Shown here: piece by piece, positions 6,072 through 6,127 of the stretch | How the letters are laid out: every line of letters starts with the position of its first letter | Numbering within the stretch: position 1 is the first letter of the stretch | Assembly (NCBI GenBank): GCA_024256245.1 | Contig: JAKLZD010000093.1 | Location: 1 to 6,127, forward strand | Length of the DNA: 6,127 nt | Origin: Candidatus Methylarchaceae archaeon HK01M | GTDB taxonomy: Archaea > Thermoproteota > Nitrososphaeria > Nitrososphaerales > JACAEJ01 | Reading direction: 5' to 3' | Made by a program: the position numbers and the translations under genes | The notes under the pieces: model-generated | The model's input: the letters and a program-made list of their open reading frames with translations, nothing else | What the model was told of the DNA's origin: nothing | Databases searched by the model: none

Positions 6072-6127
6072 ATGAAGGGTAGCTATGCTTTCTTAATCAT
6101 TATAATCCTGATTATTACAGCGCCCTT
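6072..6127 (+). CDS. N-terminus of a putative secreted or membrane protein (3' truncated by window edge)
   Basis: An ATG at 6072 opens a frame that runs off the window and encodes MKGSYAFLIIIILIITAP. One lysine followed by a long isoleucine/leucine-rich stretch ending in Thr-Ala-Pro is what an archaeal signal peptide or first transmembrane helix looks like. A TATA-like stretch at 6037-6045 lies at a distance suited to a leaderless start; no good Shine-Dalgarno is seen. Only 18 codons are visible, so no family can be named. The minus strand here is also open from the edge for 14 codons (to a stop at 6083-6085) and also hydrophobic, so the opposite orientation is not excluded. Confidence 0.42.
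   Translation, partial: MKGSYAFLIIIILIITAP

Noticed and set aside
5942..6082. 46-residue + strand reading frame with ATG start
   Set aside because: No Shine-Dalgarno, no recognisable family, overlaps the inverted-repeat cluster and the likelier gene start at 6072.
5887..6096. Minus-strand open frame of 69 codons upstream of mfnB
   Set aside because: It has only TTG or late ATG starts, no recognised motif, and would end inside the mfnB promoter-like element. It could be a decayed gene, but nothing supports that directly.
1..6127. tRNA, rRNA, CRISPR array or insertion sequence
   Set aside because: I scanned by eye for T-arm sequences, repeated spacer-length units and transposase motifs with terminal repeats and found none.

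Overview
This is an archaeal window holding most of a methanofuran biosynthesis locus. Four proteins match methanofuran enzymes (MfnD, MfnF, MfnE, MfnB) along nearly their whole length. Methanofuran is the first C1 carrier of the archaeal CO2-reduction/formyl-oxidation (H4MPT) pathway. The archaeal assignment also rests on a HerA-type ATPase, a BRE/TATA-like promoter ahead of mfnB, moderate-to-low GC, and heavy use of AGA/AGG and ATA codons. The host could be a methanogen, an Archaeoglobus-like organism, or an uncultured archaeon with an H4MPT-type Wood-Ljungdahl pathway. The sequence alone does not fix the phylum.

Layout. Positions 1-1092 (+) are the C-terminal part of a HerA/DUF87-family ATPase whose start lies left of the window. 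A 138-base gap follows. Positions 1231-5042 (+) form a tight four-gene run: mfnD (ATP-grasp tyramine-glutamate ligase), 10 bases, mfnF (furan-tyramine condensing enzyme), 13-base overlap, mfnE (amino-acid-kinase-fold furan phosphate kinase), 4-base ATGA overlap, and a divergent CofE-like (F420-0:gamma-glutamyl ligase family) gene. mfnB (furan ring-forming synthase) lies on the minus strand at 5003-5788. It converges on the CofE-like gene with a 40-base tail-to-tail overlap and has its own upstream promoter-like and Shine-Dalgarno signals. Positions 5789-6071 have no convincing gene but hold promoter-like elements and an inverted-repeat cluster. At 6072 a probable + strand gene opens with a signal-peptide or membrane-anchor-like N-terminus and runs off the window.

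Pathway logic. MfnB condenses two glyceraldehyde-3-phosphates into the furan phosphate. MfnC (transaminase, not here) aminates it and MfnE adds a second phosphate. MfnA (tyrosine decarboxylase, not here) makes tyramine, to which MfnD adds glutamate. MfnF joins the two halves into APMF-Glu. Adding the remaining gamma-glutamyl residues is, to my knowledge, the unassigned step. A divergent gamma-glutamyl-ligase-family protein translationally coupled to mfnE is therefore the best candidate in this window for something not yet described.
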